Translations under genes and position numbers: made by a program
Shown: positions 44,393 through 55,440 of the stretch, one piece after another
Layout of the letters: each line of letters starts with the position of its first letter
Position numbering within the stretch: position 1 is the stretch's first letter
Notes under the pieces: model-generated
Database searches by the model: none
What the model saw: the letters and a program-made list of their open reading frames with translations, nothing else
Told to the model about the DNA's origin: nothing
Assembly (NCBI GenBank): GCA_003049465.1
Contig: PYSS01000149.1
Span: 22,638 to 86,637 of the forward strand
DNA length: 64,000 nt
Direction of reading: 5' to 3'
From: Magnaporthiopsis rhizophila
Lineage: Eukaryota > Ascomycota > Sordariomycetes > Magnaporthales > Magnaporthaceae

Positions 44393-46180
44393 TCAAATCT
44401 CAACCACGATCCTCCCCACGCCCCGGCTGACGCACGACAGCATGTGCTCGACCTTCTCGGCCTCGGTTATCGCCGTCCCGCGGTGGTCAACCTGCCCTTC
44501 CCTGAGGTGGATCTTGCACGTCCCACAGTTGCCGACCTCGCAGCTCGACGGCACCTCATCGACGCCAAACTGCTTCTGCATCACCTCGAGCAGCGTCTCC
44601 TCGGCGCCGACCTGCAGCGTGACCCGCCGCTCCTCCTCCTCCTTGGTGGCGTTCCCGTCGCCGCTGCCGCCACCGGGCGATTTCACAACCACGACGGCCT
44701 CGAACGGATCGCCCGAGGCGTCCGCCTCAAAAGCCTCAAAGTGGACCTCGCCCTCGCCCAGGCCGGCCGCCCGCGTCACGCGCAGCGCCTCGTCCATCAT
44801 ACGGCGCGGGCCGCAAAAGTACAGCTGCGAGTTCCAGGGCAGCGAGCGCACGATTTCGGTCACGTCCAGCCTGGGGCCGCCTCCGTCCCCCACGTATAGC
44901 ACGAGCGCGCCGTCCTGCGCCGCGAGAGCGTCGAGGCGCTCGCGAAACGGGATATCGTCTGCCGAGCGCACGGCGTAGTGCAGCGTGGCGCTGAGGTGGA
45001 TTTTGCGCATCTGTTCGATCATGGCCAGGAACGCCGTGACGCCGATGCCGCCAGCCACGAAGACGTGATTGCTCGCCGACGCCGCGCGTGGCACACCGGC
45101 CGTTAACCGCCCCACGGTCACCACGTCGCCCTCAGCCGCCGTCTCGTGCAGGTATCGGGACGCGCCGCGGCCGCCGCTACCCTCCGCGAGCGCCACGCCC
45201 AGCTCGAACCGGTTGAGCGTGCCCGAGACGACCGAGTAGTTGCGCACGAGCCCGTTGGCCAGCTTGAGCTTGACGTGCGAACCGAGCTCCAGATTCGGGT
45301 CCTCGACGGTCTCGACGGCCTCCAGGACGAGGGACACGACGCGCGGCGTCTGGCGCTTCTTCTCCACGATGCGGAACTCGCGCCACTTCTGCTTGGCCTC
45401 CTCGACCCTCCTCCTCTGCTTGGCCACGCGGCGCCGAAAGGCCGCAGCGCACTCCTCGCCAAACTCGGGGATCGAGGCGAGCTCTTCGTTCATGGCGGCG
45501 TTGCCCGGATCGCGGTGGAGGTACTCCTGCACCCTCTCGATGGTCCACGTCGGGTGGCGGCGCTCGACCAACCGGATCGCGTCCCCGGCTGCCACCCTGC
45601 CCGGACGCAGCACCCGGTAGTACCAGCCCGTGCGGCTGAGGCGCCACGTGTTGGGTGCAAAGTTCTTGATGCGGAACCGGTGGTTGAGCTTGAAGCACGG
45701 CTGCCGGGGAAGCGACACCTGCAGCCGCAGCTCCGGCCCGACCTCGACCACGTCGCCGATGCACACGTTGCGCTCGCTCATGCGTGCCACCACCAGGTTC
45801 TCCCCGAACGCTCCCGGGACGAAGCGCGCCGCCGCCTCGGGGAACTCGGCCCGCCATTTCGGATAGTGCTCCGAGCAATCTGGCCGAGAAACTTGACGTC
45901 AGCTTCTCTCGCGTTGCCCCGAGAGCGCTCTCCCCCTCCCCTTCACCCGCTCACAGGCATGGACGGCCTTGTCGACGCCGCCGTGGAACGTGTAGTCGTG
46001 CTCGTCGCCCTCGATACCCATCTCGCCGACCTGCATGGCGCCGCCGTGGGGCGTTTTGAAGATGCCCGTCTGCACGTCTATTCCCTCGAAGCTCCGCATC
46101 TTGCCCGTGCGGACCTCGAGGACGGTATCAGCCATGGCCTCGGCGGCACCAAGACCGACGGGCTTCTGTTGCTGAGACAT
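44393..46180 (-). CDS. MOSC - flavin reductase - [2Fe-2S] ferredoxin fusion protein
   Basis: Exons on the minus strand are 45955-46180 and 44393-45879, with a 75-nt intron (GTGAGC donor, CTGAC branch). Joining restores KAVHAYCSEHYPKW, a YiiM-type MOSC block, and gives 570 residues. The MOSC domain (residues ~20-160) keeps GDEHDYTFHGGVDKAVH, GAFGENL and the conserved Cys137 (RQPCFKLNHRF). An FAD/NAD(P)-binding reductase follows, with RNYSVVSG for flavin, VFVAGGIGVTAFLAMI and YFCGPRRMM for the nucleotide. The C-terminus is a plant-type ferredoxin with C522, C527, C530 and C558. The order resembles a bacterial class I dioxygenase reductase with a MOSC head. A self-contained electron chain from NAD(P)H to a MOSC active site is inferred. 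YiiM-like MOSC proteins reduce N-hydroxylated bases with a molybdenum cofactor, which makes detoxification of such compounds a plausible role. Confidence 0.9.
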
Positions 46181-47176
46181 GACACCAGGCTGCTCTGTAA
46201 TCTGTGTCGATATAGGTAATGGTAATGGTCTGTTTTGGTGGTATGGCCGTAAACGATTATGCTTTCAGGATGGTGTCCATCTCCGCTGATGAGCCAACCA
46301 ATCAAACCATAGCGTGCGGGGTTGACCGGCTTGACTTGGAGCACACCACCATAACGCTCGGCATATCGCTGGGCCTCTCGTGAGATCCCCCTGAGGCTCC
46401 ATCATACCTGTCACATTGAGCTTTCGGTTGTCATTGGAAAGGCGCAGCCTAGCAGGATGGGTGGGGGCCTGCGCATGCGGCCCGCCGTTGTGGCAGCTTA
46501 CGCTCGCATGCTATCCTCAGCAAGACACCCGAGCACAGGCAAGGTAGATACGAGGCTGTCACGATATCCGAAAACGGCAGGAGGCAGCAACGAATACGAC
46601 ACATCATGCAGCTGTGAGCTGGCGGCCCGGTCTCGGGCAACAGTCACCGCAGTTCAAACGCAGCCTTCATTGCGGTTCCAAAGGCCGGCCTGGCTTTGAG
46701 CACATGTGGGTAACGATCGAGGGGCGAAGGTACTCGAAGTCAAGAGAGAAAAATAGCTCATCGTTGAATCGGGGCGGCTGAAGTCGGTCCGACCAAGGCT
46801 CACGCCGAGTGACCAATACGGCGAAATCGCCACGTCGATGGTGCCATCAAGCCAGCGTAATACAATGACCAATCTCAGCCAGTGGCGGTGGCGGCCTGGA
46901 AGATTTTGCCGTGCACGCCCACGTAACCTAGAAAAAAGTAATACACCACAAGAAAAGTAGCCTCGGCCAATAGTTTTATTTTTAATTCGTAGTTTTGCTG
47001 TTGGAAGGAAATGGTAGAAAACAAATAGGAAAGGACATAAGGACAAAACGTAAGACAGAAAAATAAAATGGAAATGGGAAAAGAAATAAAAGAGGAATTT
47101 GGAAGGGAAATAGGAAGAGTGCCGGAATAGCATTCGTCTGCGCGTACGCTCAGTGAAAGGGGCCTCTCGCAGAAGG
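46181..47176. other. Intergenic region with AT/purine-rich tract
   Basis: The + strand from about 46,980 to 47,130 is strongly purine-rich and A/T-leaning, unlike the flanks. A long open frame reads antisense through it but is rich in Phe/Leu/Ser from the pyrimidine tract and shows no family. The tract may belong to the putative retroelement fragment that follows. Confidence 0.4.
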
Positions 47177-47203
47177 CCCCGGGGATCCGGAGGATCCCCG
47201 GGG
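47177..47203. repeat. Perfect inverted repeat (12-bp arms, 3-nt loop)
   Basis: CCCCGGGGATCC and its exact reverse complement are separated by GGA. The arms are themselves nearly palindromic. It lies about 50 bp upstream of a TATA-like box. Confidence 0.9.
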
Positions 47204-47254
47204 GGCGGCCGTGGCCCGTCACAGCGAGATGGAAGTTGGGTATCGCCTACCGTG

Positions 47255-47263
47255 TATATAAAA
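47255..47263 (+). promoter_or_regulatory. TATA-like box upstream of a small ORF
   Basis: TATATAAAA lies about 120 bp upstream of the ATG at 47386, followed by a CT-rich leader. Spacing fits a pol II promoter. Functional status is unknown. Confidence 0.4.
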
Positions 47264-47385
47264 CCTAGTCCTAGGCTTTCCCGATCTTCACCTTGCTGTT
47301 TTGATATCCCGATCAGCCGATCATCGTTTTTTTGATCGATTCCTTCATTTCTCCGTCCTTGTCTCAATCCCATCGGAAAAAAAAA

Positions 47386-47787
47386 ATGACTGGCAAGAAG
47401 GGGACGTCTCCGAGCCTGACTGGTACGCCCAGAAGCAAGCGGTTCCAGAAGCTGGATCCGTCTTATAAGCTCACACCCGACGAGGACGAGCCCGAGGTTG
47501 CCGCTCAGATTGGTCAGGCTGAGGAGGGAGCTGATCTCCCGCAAGGTATGCCTGCGCGGGTGCCCCCAGCTCAGTCTGGCGGCCTTCAACTCGATCCTCA
47601 GACCGCCCAAGTCCTAATCGCCCGTTTCGGAGAAGCCCTGCGCCTAAGAGCTTTGGATGAGCCTTCCACCGCTCCCGCCCACGTTGTTCATCCCTTTTGG
47701 AGCTTTCCATGCCGCAACAGTAGTACAGACTTTTACCAACAAGAGAAAAGGAAGAAAAAAGAAAAAAAAAAGGAAAGACCTAGGTAA
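47386..47787 (+). CDS. Hypothetical 133-residue protein, possible retroelement fragment
   Basis: The frame starts at ATG 47386 (MTGKKGTSPSLTGTPRSKR). The first ~90 residues look protein-like: a basic N-terminus, KLDPSYKLTPDEDEPEVAAQIGQ and LDPQTAQVLIARFGEALRLRA. After that the frame runs into a Lys-rich low-complexity end (KRKKKEKKKERPR) derived from A-rich DNA, suggesting truncation. The TATA-like box and hairpin upstream and the long poly-A tract downstream give it the look of a transcribed or retroposed unit. It might be the beginning of a gag-like gene; I cannot confirm a family. Confidence 0.35.
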   Translation: MTGKKGTSPSLTGTPRSKRFQKLDPSYKLTPDEDEPEVAAQIGQAEEGADLPQGMPARVPPAQSGGLQLDPQTAQVLIARFGEALRLRALDEPSTAPAHVVHPFWSFPCRNSSTDFYQQEKRKKKEKKKERPR

Positions 47788-48020
47788 AAATAGGAAAGGA
47801 AATAGGAGAGGGTGCCCGCATGACCTATTAGCCGAAAGGCGGTGAACCATGCATGTTAACTTGGCAGCCTGCTTCTCACTTGTGGCACAAAATTGAGGCT
47901 CCGACTGGGTGCCGGATAGCGATGGGCAGCTCCAGCGGAGCACAGCCAGGGGCACCCCGAGGACCAAAATAACAAACAAAGTCCATGTACAACCCACCCA
48001 ATAGGCAAGCACCCCGACCA

Positions 48021-48073
<53 letters not shown>

Positions 48074-48078
48074 AAACN

Positions 48079-48128
<50 letters not shown>

Positions 48129-50517
48129 GCAGTCCCACCGAAACAACCAAAGGGCTAGGACTACCATTCTTTTTGTGGTCAGGGTGGCAAGGTTGCCGAC
48201 GGGTCCTGGCCCTGGCTGGCCGATGAGTAACATTGCATCCTACCCCTCTTCCTTTTCCCGTGCCAGTTTCCTATGTGGGACTCGCGCCCGTAGCTAGAAA
48301 CGAGCGACGGGGAGCCAATGGATGGCTTTAAGGCGGACGCGTAAAACGGTATGAGCCACTGTGTGGTGGGCCACAGGGCGTGAGGTGAGTGCGAGGCCGG
48401 TCGGGTGGTAGGGCGGTAGATTCGAGCACGGACGGCGGCGTGTTCTTGCCCAGAGGCCTCGTGGTGGACGAAGGGCATGACAGGGGTGTGTTTCGTGCCT
48501 TTAGTCTGCTAGAGATGAGAGAGAGAGAGATCGAGAAGGCGGGGAAGATGGTGAAAAGGGCGTAAGCTTTGCAGCCCTCGGCGGGTAGTGAGCCCGACCT
48601 GACAGACGACTGGTACGGACGGCCGAATGTCCGTAGTCACAATTGACAAGGGAGAGGGAGGATTAAAGGCACAAGACATGCAAGTGAGGCCCTCGCATTC
48701 GACCCAGATGGTTGGCCCAGTGCCATGACCCTCACCAAGACTTTCACGGGAGGCGGGTCTTCCAGTCCAAGCACCCAAGGGTCCATCTGGCAGACTTTTT
48801 GGCGCGTAACTCCTCCCTCGGTGCCTTCTTTCATCTTCCTGTATTCATCCACACCGCAATGGCGGTGTAGACGGCCGTTTGGAGTGTAAGATCCGGGTGG
48901 GACATCGACGAGGAGAAATGGAAAGGTCTGGAGACTCATGCAAGTCGGAGGCGGGAAGCCCCGTACTCTTGGAGAATAGAGGGCGCTTGCATTCCATGGA
49001 ACATGTGCGCAAGTAGAGGGTGATCGACGGTGTAAGGAAAATGCGGCTCTGCCCTCCGGACTCCTCAGTGCTAAGAGCGCCACGCTTGTGGAAGCAGTGT
49101 GGATACCAGCAACCGCTCTCGTGACCGGTGTCTCATGCGGGAAGGCGGGCGGACCTTGGCTGGCAGCGTAGGTCGGCAGGCACATCACACCGAGGCTGCC
49201 AGTTGGCCGCGAATGAACAGCGCGGGTGGGTGGGTGGCTGGGAACAGCGCGTGATCTACGAGCACCCGACGTCCGAGCTAGTTTCCGCAAGTGATATGCC
49301 AGCTGGCCCAGATGGTTTCACACCCCAGGGCGGCCGTCCGAGGTATAGCCTGGTCTTGGCAATGGATGTTGTCGGCGATGTTAAGGTAAGGTGGCGCTTT
49401 ATTGGCAGGTAATGCGGCTGAAAAAAAAAAAAAGAGCTGATGCCTGCCCACGTTGGAGGAGCCTGAGTATTGACTACCTAGAAAGGGTTAACAAAACGGA
49501 TCCGCTGAGGGTCCGTCCTTGGGCCGGACTGCTTTTTGCAGTGTTATGCGCCGAAGTGCGTTCTTCTTTTTGGTAAGCCGAAAGGGTGGTGGGAGGGTAA
49601 GCGCAAGGCTTTGGAAGCCCAAACGCTGATCGGATTTCATATTTTGGACTTCTGGAATACCCCTTTGCGATGGCCCGCAGAGCCTCAATCCCTCTGCCCC
49701 TGGCCGCCCCCGCCCCTCGGGTGCCACCACCAGCCAGCCCCACCTCGGCCACTCAAAGTTTCATTGACCACCTAGCACGAGAAGCCGTCTGTGCCACACC
49801 TGGGGTCCCATCTCCACTTTGACCCTCTTCGACACTACCTAGGTTTTCCGCTGGGTTTCCGCTCTCAAGTCTCAAATTTGGGAACGCAGAGCCGCATTCT
49901 TCTGTCTAACCCGGCTGACCTCCTTGGTGCTACCAAGCAGAGTGATGCACGAGGCCGTCATCTCCGTCACGGGGCGGAGACCCTCTTCTGGGATTGCGCT
50001 TCGTTTGATTCCTTCCTCCACAGCCTTCCCTCGATCAACCAGGTCCAGGTTCTCGTCCAACCATGCATGAATCGGAATCGTTGGCGAGAAATGGGGAGAG
50101 GCGTGGGGTCCATCTCCTCAATGGCATGCGTTACACTAGCCTTACCTCTTCGCCGTCCCTTTCACTACCAAATCAATTTCACTTTCACCCGACCATATCC
50201 ATCCCTGCATCTACCTCCAGCCTCCCGCCCGGGCCCATGCCGCATACAGCGCTCTATTAGCCCAATGGTACTCGAGTCACTGACCTTCCGGTCGAACTTT
50301 CGGCTCACGGACCTTGTCCCCTAAGAACCTAGATTGCGGCTAGGTTTGAGCCGCATCCTCGCGGACCTCCTCTAGTTTTCCGCCTATTTCTACGCTCACC
50401 GTCATTGCCCTGCTCGTCTCTCAAGGCCCCTCCTCCGTACCGCGCTTTCCCTTCATTTTATTGCAATGTCAACTTGGTCCCGGACACTCTGCACAACCGC
50501 GACGCATCCCCTGCGTC
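47788..50517. other. Intergenic region with poly-A tract
   Basis: Apart from the poly-A tract, no gene, tRNA or transposon was recognised. The CT-rich segment from about 50,130 to 50,460 is probably the promoter and leader of the F-box gene. Confidence 0.4.
48021..48127. repeat. Poly-A tract with one ambiguous base
   Basis: About 107 bases are A except for a short AACAAACN interruption near 48072-48078. This is the second long A run containing an unresolved base in the window, so the true length is uncertain. Confidence 0.9.
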
Positions 50518-52741
50518 ATGTCCATTCGTCGCCTGCCATGGGAGATAGTATCGTATGTTGTGCAAGACCTGGATCTGGACGACTTTGTCAGCCTCTCCTT
50601 GTCCTGTCGACACTTCCAGTCACTTCTCCGCGACGATAACATATGCAGGAGACTTCTCGAGGTTGGTTTACTGTTTTCCCCGTTTCCCACTTCTCATTTC
50701 CCTCATGGGCCTCCTCGGTAGCCCCTCCCACCACCCTCTACTCCTACCTTGGGTCTAGCCAAGAACTCCTGGCTGATCAAAGTCGCTGGTGGCACAGTCG
50801 CGGGTCCCGTCGTCACCAGAAAGCCAGTCGGCTCTCAAGACTAAGGATTATGCGCGTGAGCTACGCAAATTAGTCAAGCGAAGGGCTGCCATCTCGTCGG
50901 CCTCGCCGTACCTCGTCGCAGTGGTTGCGGACGCCGCCGAGTCCTTTGTCTACAATGACGGCGTTCTTTGCTATCTTAGCGAGAGCCGTCTCCGCGTGCT
51001 CGACCTCGTCAACTCGGCAACTCAGGAGATTGCCGTTGACGTCCACAGGCTTCTGTGTGCTAGCCCCGGCCTGCCGTCACCTAAGGAGGGTCAGTTTCGC
51101 GTGTTTAAGCTAGTGCACTACTCGCATGGCTTTGTAACCTGTCGCTACAGCCACAGAAAGTCCGTCGCCGGCTGGATCGTTGTCATCAACCTGGCCAAAG
51201 GCCGCGTTTTCAGCCACGCGCTTGAATCGGCACACAGGCTCATCGCTCGGAACGACGGCCAGTTTCTCTATTATGGCACCCATACCGACATCTCGGACAC
51301 CGGCCACCGCCGCTGGGAAATGCGAGGCTGCGACCTTCAAGACGAGACCTGGTTTGAACACAAGCTTCGCCTGACCGACATTGTGGGCTCCGAGGTCGGC
51401 AAAAACATTTGCTTCGAAATCATTGACGGCTATTTCTACTGCGTCGCAAACCAGGCCCTCTTCGAGCGCGAAGAGATCGCGTGGACGTCCTACTACACCT
51501 ATCTCAGGTTCCCTGTCAACCGCCCGAGGCCTCGGAACGTCGAGGCTGTCGAGCCTGAGGAGATCTGGCGCAGATTCCACGCCGAAGGGCCCATTGATGA
51601 TCGCTGGACCTTTTTGCGCCTCACAAAGAATGAATCCACTGGTGCTCTGACAGTGGTTGAGGGCCGCAAGGAGTGGACAAACGCAAGCAGCAAAAGCCGC
51701 CGGACGTACTACTCGAGCGAACTTCTCTTTCCATGCCAAGACGAGCGAGCTTCTTCAGATGACCACACGCAGGATCTCTGGTCGAGGCCTGGTCCCGGCA
51801 CGTCATCAGGTCAGATCGAGGATTCTCCAAAATCGGAAACGACACAGTCACAAGCCCGATGCCCTCATCAAGTCCACCCTGGCGACGATGCCTCGACCCC
51901 GTGGTCATTCACTGTCAATAACTCGCTTATGCTGTCCTACCACCTATCTTGCCAGAGCCACCTGGATCTGGTGAACGACCCTCTACCAAGCGACCCCTAC
52001 CAGGATCAGAGATTACGACTTAGGGTTGGGTCGAGACGTCGCCGCCTCAGGTCAGAAGCACAGGAGCCTGAAACTGCGCCCAAGAGCCTCTCAAACCCCT
52101 CATACCCGGAGAGCGAGATACATAAGCTCTACAAGACATCCGACATCGTGCTTTGGCCTCCATCGCACTGGGAACAAGAGCATGGCGCTGCGGCCGTCGG
52201 CGAGCTTTACAGCATCCTTAACCCGCCTGGGTATCGAGGGGATGTCTCGGCAGTGTGGGACGAGAGGTCGTTTTGCTACGCCACTGGCCAGGACCGTCAG
52301 GCCATCGTCTTTGTATCGTTTGATTCGTCCATCAGGCTGCGAGGAATCAGGCGCTGGCGCGGGGGCGTCGGCGAAGGGAGCGAGGCAGTGCCTGCAGGTC
52401 GCCGTGAGGTCCTACCTGATGGTGCAATATTGACACCTGGCATGCAGGATAGGTGGACGGAGGGCCGCCCGGGCAGGCCAGTTGCAAATGGGGAGGTGCA
52501 AGTGCCTCCGGCCACCTCGACCAAGGGAAAAAGCAAGGCCGTGTGGAGCCACCATAACAGCCTGTCATTGTCTTCCGCCAACGTCACATCGCCTGCCGCG
52601 CCTGTCTTGGAAACTGGATCTGGTAGTGCAGCGATAGATGTCATCCTCGCAAGCGCAGAGGAGAGCCGGGAGCCGAGGTGGATCTGGGCCGAAAAACCGA
52701 GGTACAGTGTGATCCAGAAGGGATTCCATTTCGCGTCATGA
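50518..52741 (+). CDS. F-box domain protein
   Basis: Exons are 50518-50661 and 50798-52741, giving 695 residues. The first exon is a complete F-box: RRLPWEIVSYVVQDLDLDDFVSLSLSCRHFQSLLRD. F-box proteins bind Skp1 in SCF ubiquitin ligases and recruit substrates through the rest of the chain. The C-terminal part matches a fungal F-box family with no named domain: KLVKRRAAISSASPYLVAVV, the block FEIIDGYFYCVANQ, EEIAWTSYY and GPIDDRWTFLRL. The substrate is unknown. The donor in the proposed 136-nt intron is GTTGGT, off consensus; the acceptor is CACAG with a CTGAT branch motif 27 nt earlier. The middle (residues ~350-470) is rich in Ser/Asp and probably disordered. Confidence 0.85.
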
Positions 52742-55440
52742 GGTCGGCGAGAGGTCGCACTTTACTTTCATTGCTACCGCATTGCAGGTGCTCTGACAGT
52801 GGCGTATTTGGGTCTAAAGAATAGAAGCAAGTAATACGTCTGGGACCTGCACTTTCGATATCGCGGACGCGTGGAACCCCCTCCCTGTCGGCATGCAGTG
52901 CCTGCCACCCCCTCTTTCCGCTGGTGCTTCCCCGAGGATGATGAATCGCGACCTCGGATGCAGTATTCGCTGTCACTGCACCTTTGCCACTCTCCAAAGG
53001 GGGAAAATATCGGCGAACGAGGTCGTGGTCGCAGCGGCGGGAGAACGAGACGGACAGACAGGCTGGCCTCTACAAAGCCGGGTAGAGGCATTGCGACTTC
53101 GGAAGAAAGAGCGAGGGGTGGTGGCTGCTTCGTAGGCCGCCTGAGGGGTCTCAAAGAAGCTCATCAGCCCAATGCTCGACGACTCGGTGATCGGGTGGGT
53201 CAGAATATGATGAACACAAGAAGAAAACAAAATCTGCCTGACGTGGAACTTGTTGCGCAGAAATAAGGAAAGTCTGCCTTACCAAAGCGGGGGGAATGGG
53301 GAGTGAGAGACCTCGTGGCCCCGGTTGACGGGAGGGACAGGGAAAAGAGCCGTTGCCAAGGCAAGGGGCTCGGGTTGGTGGTGACTAGGTGAGGCTCTTG
53401 CATACCCCTCAATATGGCGAACCGAGCAGGGGGGTAAGCCCGTTGCCTGCTTTTTTTGTCTTTTTGCTTTTCACCCCGTTCCTCTTTCTCTCTTCACAAT
53501 CTGCACGCCGAGACGCCCCAAGGAGGGGCGTAGATAGGCAATCTCGCCAGTATCGGGTGGATATCCATCCATTCCTCCCCTACACCACTTCATCCTTGGG
53601 GTGCAAATCCTCGGGCGCCGATGCGTTGTTCTGTTCGGAATCAACCCGCACGCAGCCCTGCCGCCACGAACGAACCCGATTTTTCTTTTTCTCCCCGTCT
53701 TCTCCCAAGGGCCACGACGCTTTTTGATGCCCGACTCGGCGCTCAGGGGACACAAGACGTGTAGCCCTTTTTGTCATATCAACCCGACGGAAAAACCAGG
53801 CCCAAAGCAGACAAGCGCAAGTATATTTTGGAGCCCCGAGGGCTGGCTGGGCTATTATCTTACGCACATATACGGGTGGAGTTCCGAAGGGCCATCGGGA
53901 ACAGCAAACCGCGTGCTTACCCGCTTCCTTCCGCGCCCAGAACGGTTCTCGAACAAAAACCTCCCGCCATGTTTCGGCACAGCCTCCCGCGGAGCAATGG
54001 CCAAAACGAAACTCTCTCCCCGGGAATATGGACACTTGTCAAGGGCAAGGTAGGTAACATACGACCCATCAGTTCCTTGCCAGGTGTGCTGCAAGTTTTT
54101 GGACAGGCTGTTTGCTTGCTGCCTTCGTGTCAGGTGCTGTTTGGGCCGCCGGAACACACAAAACACGAGCCTGCCTTGTTATCGAGCGTGCGCCCGGCTT
54201 CTATGTGATCGTCGCGGAGATCCGAGATGGAGGGGAGGGGCGGAGGGTTGGTTTCCTTACCTGGGATGGGACAAAAGCGCGGTAAGGCTACGGGGGGAAG
54301 AAAAAAAAAAAAACAAAGAGCCCCATGATGGGGGCGGGACGATCTGGGCCTTGATGGCCGATGATGCCCGTCTCCCCTCGGGCTCGGTCATCGACCAACG
54401 GGATCTCGATGCCCCGACGCGTTCACACCCACCCACCACTGCTTGTGTCCTGGGCAGCGGTGGGGACGAATGCTCGCAGCAGGTGGAGGGGAAGCTAACC
54501 AAAAAAAAAAAAAAAAAAAAAACCGTATGCGAGGTCCACGGTGGGTGGGCGTTGTGCCACGCCGCGCCCGACGTCGGCGATCGGAAGGGATGGTGGTGAT
54601 GGCATGTGCTAGGTACCATGGTTGCCAGCAACGCAGACAGACCGTGGGTCAGGTCAGCAAGACTCCCCCCCCCCGGTCTGAGGTGGAGGCCTCCTGCTGC
54701 AGAGCACTTTGAAGGCGGGTAGTAGAAGGTACCACTCCCCGTACATGCCTGTCAGCGCCGAGCTAGGGTGTAGCCAGCTGGCTGGTCAGACCATTTTTGG
54801 TGCGGCTTTCTTGCTCGGCCAGTTAAAACAGCAAGAACACAGCTAGCAGTTGACAGTCCAGCGGCCACCCCTGAGAGGAGCATATCATTGGACCTCTGAT
54901 AGGACCGCTCGTTGCAGCAAACTCCATCACGTGCGTGGCGGGCCATTTTGAATAATGCGAATGGGAATTCTGCCTTGGGTCTTGGAAGTGCCACCGACTA
55001 AAAGAGTGATACCCCAGCTTGCAAAAGTTGGATCAACCGTCTCTCTCTGATTCCGGCCACCGTCACGCGCAAGTCCCAAATTTGAAATGACATCTCCATC
55101 TCGATTGTGGCTTCCAGGTTAGCTATGGTGTGACCAGAGCAGTGCTCTCTCTCTCTATCCTACCGTCTCCTTGACTCTCGGCCAGACCGCCTCGCCTGTG
55201 CCGTTAGTACGAGTCTCCCTAGGTATTTGACGAACGCCTTTATGAACCCTCTTATCCCAGAAACGACTTGGGGCTAACACACAAACAAAAGACCAGAAGA
55301 AGAAAAAAAACCGACCTGTCTGCAGACAGTCCACTCCATGCAGAAACATATTACACAGCCCCCGTGGTATTCACGGCATATGGAATGACGAAAGGTCCCG
55401 ACCATCAGCGACAAGGGGTCTATCCTGTTCAGCGCAAAAA
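52742..55440. other. Intergenic region
   Basis: About 2.7 kb with no recognisable gene. Two homopolymer A runs occur at about 54300-54313 and 54501-54522, and a run of C's at about 54667. Open frames on both strands are short, contain homopolymer-coded stretches and lack codon bias. Confidence 0.4.

Noticed and set aside
42069..46180. Secondary-metabolite-like cluster (MFS transporter plus oxidoreductase)
   Set aside because: No backbone synthase, no pathway regulator and the neighbours are housekeeping genes; the two genes are merely convergent.
46654..47610. 318-codon minus-strand frame
   Set aside because: Runs through a polypyrimidine tract giving Phe/Leu/Ser/Tyr runs and crosses the inverted repeat; no family signal or splice logic.
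54055..54110. Possible 5S rRNA start (ACATACGACCCATC)
   Set aside because: Similarity ends after about a dozen bases and no internal control regions follow.
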